Below are positions 20,270-24,308 of a stretch of DNA of 24,308 nucleotides, piece after piece. Source of the DNA: a virus; IMG/VR virus record IMGVR_UViG_3300018412_000048, positions 1 to 24,308 of that record; one strand, written 5' to 3'. The position numbers and the translations under genes are program-made. The first letter of the stretch is position 1. The number at the start of each line of letters is the position of its first letter. The notes below the pieces were generated by a model that did not search any database, was not told the DNA's origin, and saw only the letters and a list, made by a program, of their open reading frames with translations.

Positions 20270-21677
20270 AATACCTAACTTGTTGTTTTTTCTTCGGTTT
20301 AACACTGATACACGACCAATAAGCTAATAACGCACTATCCATCAAACTAATGTCCATATCGTCAAATTGTGACCGATAACCAAATCCGCCACCAGAACCG
20401 ATATTGCGTTTTTCACAATTTGTTACAACGGTTGTTAACGATGGTTGATCCGCGTGACAAATATTTTTTTGGTAAATCCCTTGTTCCCACATGTTGTTTG
20501 CCGTAATGATTTCTTTAACGGTTGGTAGAGCTGGTGCTTTGAGTCTAAATTCCGACATTTCAGAAGCTAGTAAGTTTTGACCGCTTGCCCCATCAATTGC
20601 GACGTTCGCGACATTGGCATCACGCAAGAAATTGATAATCCACTGATTCCCTTTTCTGACTGATAAACAATCAATCGTCTCGACAAATACTTTTCCGGAT
20701 AACGTTTTGACCGCGATACTCATCGCAACATTGGAACCATCATTACCGTATTTAATCCCAACGTGTAATGGACCTGTTAAGACTGGCAAAGCATTGACCT
20801 TCAAATCTAGCCATTCTTTTTCGCTGATGGCTGATTTTTGATTGTACTTAGGCCAATAACCCAACCGCTGCACGTTGTGGTCTAACTCATCTTCCCCAAG
20901 TTCCGCTTCGATTTTGCGTTCGTTGAGGTGATACCCCATCGATGGATTCGAGTTATACCACGCTTCAACATCGTTAATATCCGTCATTTCGTTAACGGAC
21001 CATTCAGCCCAGCCGGAATACTTCGATTGACCAAACAACACGCTTTCACGATAATTCGCAAAAACCGTTCCGCTTGAAACGGGCGTTGGTGGTGTTCCAC
21101 ACATGATTGTCATTGGATTATTACTATCGGTAACGGTGTACTTCAACGCTGATTCTTGTTCCGTCGTGTACTCTTGCGCTTCGTCGATAATCAGTAAGTC
21201 AAATCCTTCACCTAAACCACCGCTTGATGTTCGGGTTCGGAATTGGATAACCCCACCAGTGGCATAAAGCTCTAAACGTTCTTGACCTTTTGCCTTGATG
21301 GAATTAAAATCAGTGCCTTCTTTGTACCCCATCTTTTCGAGATACTTTTTCATTTTTTCAAAAGACGAGTGAGACGTGCTGATTCGATGGGCGGTGTGCA
21401 AAATGTTTAACCCATTTTCTAACGCCCAAAGTTCTACGATATAAACGATTTCCGTTTTACCGTTTCTGCGCGGGATGGAAAAACCAAATTTCTGATGGGC
21501 CCACAAACCTTCATCATCAATCGCCATGACCGATGCAACCAAATCGGCTTGCCAATCGTAGCTTTTTAAACCGGTTTTGTGGTAGATGTCAATTGCTTCT
21601 TGATACGCCGTTTTTGTGTAGGGCAATATGACGGATTGAGTAGGAGTTTGATTGCCAAATCTTTTTTTAACAGTCAT
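20268..21677 (-). CDS. terL: Terminase large subunit (TerL)
   Basis: A 469-residue DNA-packaging motor. The ATPase domain has a Walker A variant at 67-75 (SIPRRNGKT, Lys74), Walker B at 161-166 (LLIIDE), and coupling motif CGTPP at 193. The C-terminal nuclease has VGIKYGNDGSNVA (Asp313), a strand with VAIDGASG (Asp362) and a late DMDISLMDSALLAYWS segment. The start at 21677 follows two ribosome sites (AGGAGG and GGAGGAGG). Length is complete. It is found after portal and MuF, not before portal, which is unusual. A terminator follows. No small terminase is recognisable in the window; it may be further right. Confidence 0.93.
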   Translation of the reverse strand: MTVKKRFGNQTPTQSVILPYTKTAYQEAIDIYHKTGLKSYDWQADLVASVMAIDDEGLWAHQKFGFSIPRRNGKTEIVYIVELWALENGLNILHTAHRISTSHSSFEKMKKYLEKMGYKEGTDFNSIKAKGQERLELYATGGVIQFRTRTSSGGLGEGFDLLIIDEAQEYTTEQESALKYTVTDSNNPMTIMCGTPPTPVSSGTVFANYRESVLFGQSKYSGWAEWSVNEMTDINDVEAWYNSNPSMGYHLNERKIEAELGEDELDHNVQRLGYWPKYNQKSAISEKEWLDLKVNALPVLTGPLHVGIKYGNDGSNVAMSIAVKTLSGKVFVETIDCLSVRKGNQWIINFLRDANVANVAIDGASGQNLLASEMSEFRLKAPALPTVKEIITANNMWEQGIYQKNICHADQPSLTTVVTNCEKRNIGSGGGFGYRSQFDDMDISLMDSALLAYWSCISVKPKKKQQVRY

Positions 21678-21732
21678 AAACTACCTCCTCCAACCTCCTG
21701 CACTATTTAACGCATAGTTGCGAGATGCTGGA

Positions 21733-21822
21733 TCACTTCCCTTCTTGCTCTTCTAGTTGTTTGAGCTTATAAGATATGTGATAAAACATTAATAAAACGT
21801 GATTAAGCGGTACTTTCTTCAT
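21733..21822 (-). CDS. Tiny protein, 29 aa, before terL
   Basis: An open frame of 29 residues (MKKVPLNHVLLMFYHISYKL...EEQEGK) has a perfect AGGAGG seven or so bases before its ATG at 21822. The start overlaps the end of the 54-residue gene by 20 bases. Residues 5-20 are hydrophobic-aromatic and the tail is charged. The ribosome site and position suggest translation, but the frame is short and could be a leader that couples translation to terL. Confidence 0.4.
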   Translation of the reverse strand: MKKVPLNHVLLMFYHISYKLKQLEEQEGK

Positions 21823-21967
21823 TGTTTGCTACCTCCTGCAATTCTTTTTGATTGCAATCAGGCGGTTTCTTAATGATTTTTTGTAGATAACGAATCGCTA
21901 GTTGTTGCTCATTTTCTGTCATGCTCTCGAAAAATTTTAGTGCATCATTTCGGTGTACGTTTTCCAT
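21803..21967 (-). CDS. Small protein, 54 aa
   Basis: A 54-residue frame from ATG 21967 to TAA 21803 (MENVHRNDALKFFESMTENE...NNEESTA). AAGGAG lies nine bases before the start. The protein is helical and acidic, with 'FESMTENEQQLAIRYLQKII' resembling the small helical regulators of four-helix phage proteins, but I cannot name a family. It follows the 88-residue conserved protein by 15 bases, in the same direction. Confidence 0.6.
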   Translation of the reverse strand: MENVHRNDALKFFESMTENEQQLAIRYLQKIIKKPPDCNQKELQEVANNEESTA

Positions 21968-21982
21968 GATGTTCACTCCTTT

Positions 21983-22249
21983 TTATTCAGCTAATTCATA
22001 AGTCGCTTCAAAAATATCGGGCTTGCAAGGGTAAAATTCACCTTGTATGCCTTTGATGATGTAATCACCTAATTCAGCCCTCATAGTACCCTCTAGCGTT
22101 TTGATTTCGATGTAAAGAACATCACCGCCATATTGAGAAAATAAACTAATATCATTTCGATAGCGCCTAACCCAACTATCGGCGACTTTTAGAGAATCTC
22201 TTGTAAACTCCCAAGCTTCAACCACCACTGGTTTCTTTCTGTATTTCAT
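21983..22249 (-). CDS. Conserved phage protein with GDYIIKG...YPCKPDIFE motif, 88 aa
   Basis: An 88-residue protein beginning MKYRKKPVVVEAWEFTRDSL and closing with MRAELGDYIIKGIQGEFYPC followed by KPDIFEATYEL. This pattern is very common in phages of Gram-positives and Gram-negatives, with the function unknown. Upstream in-frame starts at 22258 and 22255 overlap the MuF stop; AAGGAG is eight bases before ATG 22249, so I use that. It usually lies in early or accessory regions, so its place among head genes is unusual. Confidence 0.8.
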   Translation of the reverse strand: MKYRKKPVVVEAWEFTRDSLKVADSWVRRYRNDISLFSQYGGDVLYIEIKTLEGTMRAELGDYIIKGIQGEFYPCKPDIFEATYELAE

Positions 22250-22254
22250 TTTCA

Positions 22255-23034
22255 TCACTCCTTTTCCTTAATGCCAATCTTCTTCCTAGCTTCAATCTTT
22301 TCGCGTTCTTTCTCAGCAATTTTGTTTTGCTTGTACTTGGACGATGAAACTAATTCTCTTTTTCCGCGGTCTGGAATGTATTCGATGGTGCATCTACAAC
22401 GCTCGTGCCTTGTGTAAATATCATCGCCGTTACCACTATCGTAATCATGCAATCCAGCTAATCTTTTGCAAAAACCACACGGCTTATGACCGCTAACGGT
22501 TCGTTTAATTTTCGGGTCTAATCCAGCTTCTGCGTGAAACTCTACATTCGATTTCAGCATGGCATCTGCAACGTTTTGGCTAAAATTAATGATTGGTTCT
22601 TCCAGCACCCATTTCACGTCGTCAAAAATAGGCGCACTGCTTATCTTATTGACTAAGCCGTCCACCCTGTTTTTATTGATTGTTGGTGCTTGTGCTTTGA
22701 TACGTATACCAACCGCTTGATTTAATAAAGTTTGCACATCTACGCCAAAGCTCGTAATTAATTCATGATTTTTTTTGAGTGTGGCATTAAGCAAACGATC
22801 CGCAATATTAAAATACATTTTTCCGTCTGGAAGAATATCCGCTCTTACGTGCAACTTGAACACCTCAGATAAAATCTTACCAATTTCAATCGCAAAATCG
22901 CTGACATCTAAATATGTTGCTTTTTTGTCCACAAGAGATTGAATGGCTTTTTTTAATGTTTCGCTATTGTACGTTCGTTCATCGAAATCTTTTTGAATTT
23001 TAGCTAATAAATCTGGTAAAATATCCGGTTCCAT
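22255..23034 (-). CDS. MuF-like minor head protein
   Basis: A 259-residue protein. The long helical N-terminal part (DLLAKIQKDFDERTYNSETL) is followed at 183-217 by the Mu-F-like signature: GHKPCGFCKRLAG (Cys186, Cys189), then YTRHERCRCTIEYIPDRG (His210, Cys213, Cys215), which looks like a zinc site. The C-terminus is basic and highly charged. Such proteins sit inside the head by the portal and may be ejected. The gene follows portal by two bases. No toxin domain is fused, unlike polymorphic-toxin MuF proteins. Confidence 0.85.
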   Translation of the reverse strand: MEPDILPDLLAKIQKDFDERTYNSETLKKAIQSLVDKKATYLDVSDFAIEIGKILSEVFKLHVRADILPDGKMYFNIADRLLNATLKKNHELITSFGVDVQTLLNQAVGIRIKAQAPTINKNRVDGLVNKISSAPIFDDVKWVLEEPIINFSQNVADAMLKSNVEFHAEAGLDPKIKRTVSGHKPCGFCKRLAGLHDYDSGNGDDIYTRHERCRCTIEYIPDRGKRELVSSSKYKQNKIAEKEREKIEARKKIGIKEKE

Positions 23035-23036
23035 TT

Positions 23037-24263
23037 TTACTCACCGCCTTCAATGCCCGTTAAATCTCGAATTGTTTCTCCTGTAATATAACCAGGTATT
23101 GCTTGATTTAACTTAATCGCTCCATCACCAATCATCGTTAGCATGTTTGCGTCAGCTTCGAACAGTGGCTCCCATTTTGGTTTTGTCAAAACGAATTGAC
23201 TACGTAAATAAGAAAAATCATCACGCAAACAAGCGGATAGATATGCCACGTTTAACAAACCAGCACCTAAGCTTCGTTGAGCTTTTCTTCCAGCAAGTCG
23301 TAAGTTTTCATGACTTGCTTTAATAGCTTCAACACTTGATGGATTTTCAGAAACGAATCCTAAATCATCTAATGTCAATCCTGTTTCTCCAGCAAATCCA
23401 GCGGCTGCAGTTTTCAGTTGTTCTGTAAATGGTGTCATCGATGGTGTAGTGAATTGTCCAATCGTCGGTTTGTCACCGCCATCACCTTTTGTAAATTCCA
23501 ACATTGTTGAGATTGTCGCTTTCCAGCCATCTAAGGGTTCTGAGTCTGGATCAGTACCCAAGACATATTTTTGTGGGAATGAATAAAATTCCGCGGTAAT
23601 GTCTGCACGCTCTAAAGTCCGTTTTGCATAGCTTTGATAATAAATTCCAGAACGCGTAATTCTCGAACGGCCAAACGGACGAACTGCATCCGGACGGTGA
23701 ACGACTGGAACGAGCAACGGATAGGCAACATTACTTTCGATGCTTTTCACGTAACTGCCACTAAGATAAAAATCAGTTCGATGTGGCAAGAAGTGTGCTT
23801 CTGTTTCCGGTTTGCCGTATTCATCACGACTTAGAACCGCGTAACCTTCTGTCAATAATCCTGTGATTGGATCAATGACACCCGTTGCATTACTTGCTTC
23901 AACAACTTGTAATCTCACCTCATCGTTATCGCCTTTTGAAATATAAACAAAGGCACACGATGCAATCATTGCTGATAACACCACGCTATCAAAAAAGATG
24001 TCTGGATTGTTTTGTTCGAAAATCTCCATTACTTCAAAATTATCGTTTTCAAATTCTCTGAAAACTAAACGATCTGCTAAGCTATCGACACCTTTTGCAC
24101 ACCACCCCAAAACCGACCGATAACGATTGCGAATTTCTGGTGGAATGGTGATTCCGATGCTTCTTTCGCGGTGTTTAATGTCGTAATGCTGATAGCGTAA
24201 ATCCACACGAGGTTTGTGTTTCTCTAACTTTTTACGTAGATATTCAATGCCTTTTTCACTCAA
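23037..24263 (-). CDS. Portal protein (SPP1 gp6-like)
   Basis: A 408-residue protein with the Phage_prot_Gp6 pattern: YLRKKLEKHKPRVDLRYQHY, RNRYRSVLGWCAKGVDSLAD RL helix, a wing with HRPDAVRPFGRSRIT, the stem region and SENPSSVEAIKASHENLRLA. Twelve copies form the head-tail gate and docking site of the motor. Start is TTG 24263: an in-frame TGA lies three codons upstream and no later Met fits, with AAGGAG ten bases before. It is somewhat shorter than SPP1 gp6 (503 aa). In typical phages TerL precedes it, but here TerL is downstream. The 45 bases to the right edge contain only the ribosome site and an unresolved gene end. Confidence 0.9.
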   Translation of the reverse strand: MSEKGIEYLRKKLEKHKPRVDLRYQHYDIKHRERSIGITIPPEIRNRYRSVLGWCAKGVDSLADRLVFREFENDNFEVMEIFEQNNPDIFFDSVVLSAMIASCAFVYISKGDNDEVRLQVVEASNATGVIDPITGLLTEGYAVLSRDEYGKPETEAHFLPHRTDFYLSGSYVKSIESNVAYPLLVPVVHRPDAVRPFGRSRITRSGIYYQSYAKRTLERADITAEFYSFPQKYVLGTDPDSEPLDGWKATISTMLEFTKGDGGDKPTIGQFTTPSMTPFTEQLKTAAAGFAGETGLTLDDLGFVSENPSSVEAIKASHENLRLAGRKAQRSLGAGLLNVAYLSACLRDDFSYLRSQFVLTKPKWEPLFEADANMLTMIGDGAIKLNQAIPGYITGETIRDLTGIEGGE

Positions 24264-24308
24264 TTTTTTTCAACTCCTTTCAATAATAAACGTTCGCACG
24301 AGAAAATA

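Overview
The window is a piece of a temperate, long-tailed (siphovirus-type) phage of a low-GC Gram-positive host. The order Lactobacillales is the best guess, from the AT-rich sequence, strong AAGGAG ribosome sites, an A118-type holin, a CW_7-repeat amidase endolysin, an ORF6C/DUF3102 early block and a DUF4352 lipoprotein. I cannot name the species. No bacterial housekeeping gene and no tRNA or rRNA gene is visible.

Layout. (1) Positions 1-2503, minus strand: early genes (a partial small protein, two tiny proteins, an Xis/MerR-like HTH protein, an ORF6C protein, a DUF3102 protein and a Cro-like repressor). (2) Positions 2504-2681: the genetic switch, with divergent promoters and repeated asymmetric operators. 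(3) Positions 2682-5314, plus strand: CI/LexA-type repressor, lipoprotein and tyrosine integrase. (4) Positions 5315-5659: non-coding attP region with integrase arm-site repeats, a core that looks like the 3' end of a tmRNA (or tRNA) gene, a terminator, and a promoter overlapped by a perfect dyad. (5) Positions 5660-6611, plus strand: a two-gene unit of unknown function. (6) Positions 24263 down to 6653, minus strand: portal, MuF-like protein, large terminase, scaffold, capsid, connectors, tail tube, frameshifted tail chaperones, tape measure, Dit, Tal-like protein, sialidase-like receptor-binding protein, a promoter-bearing acyltransferase, small proteins, holin and endolysin.

The attachment site lies in the middle of the window, between integrase and lysis genes, with phage genes on both sides. 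This is the order of an excised or virion genome, or of tandem prophages, and not of a single integrated prophage.

How it works together: CI binds the GTGCATTTTTGGAAC-type operators to hold the leftward early promoter off, while the integrase recombines attP with the host RNA gene. On induction the leftward early genes are made, then the leftward late operon, ending in holin and amidase. A series of hairpins with minus-strand U tracts would stop late transcripts from running antisense through int and cI.

Most notable: the two-gene plus-strand unit behind a dyad-controlled promoter next to attP; an acyltransferase with its own promoter, interrupted at an A7 tract that also reads as a -1 slippery site; a textbook double slippery site in the tail chaperone genes; a large terminase placed after portal and MuF and followed by a terminator; and a sialidase-like tail protein that appears to lack the first arginine of the catalytic triad.
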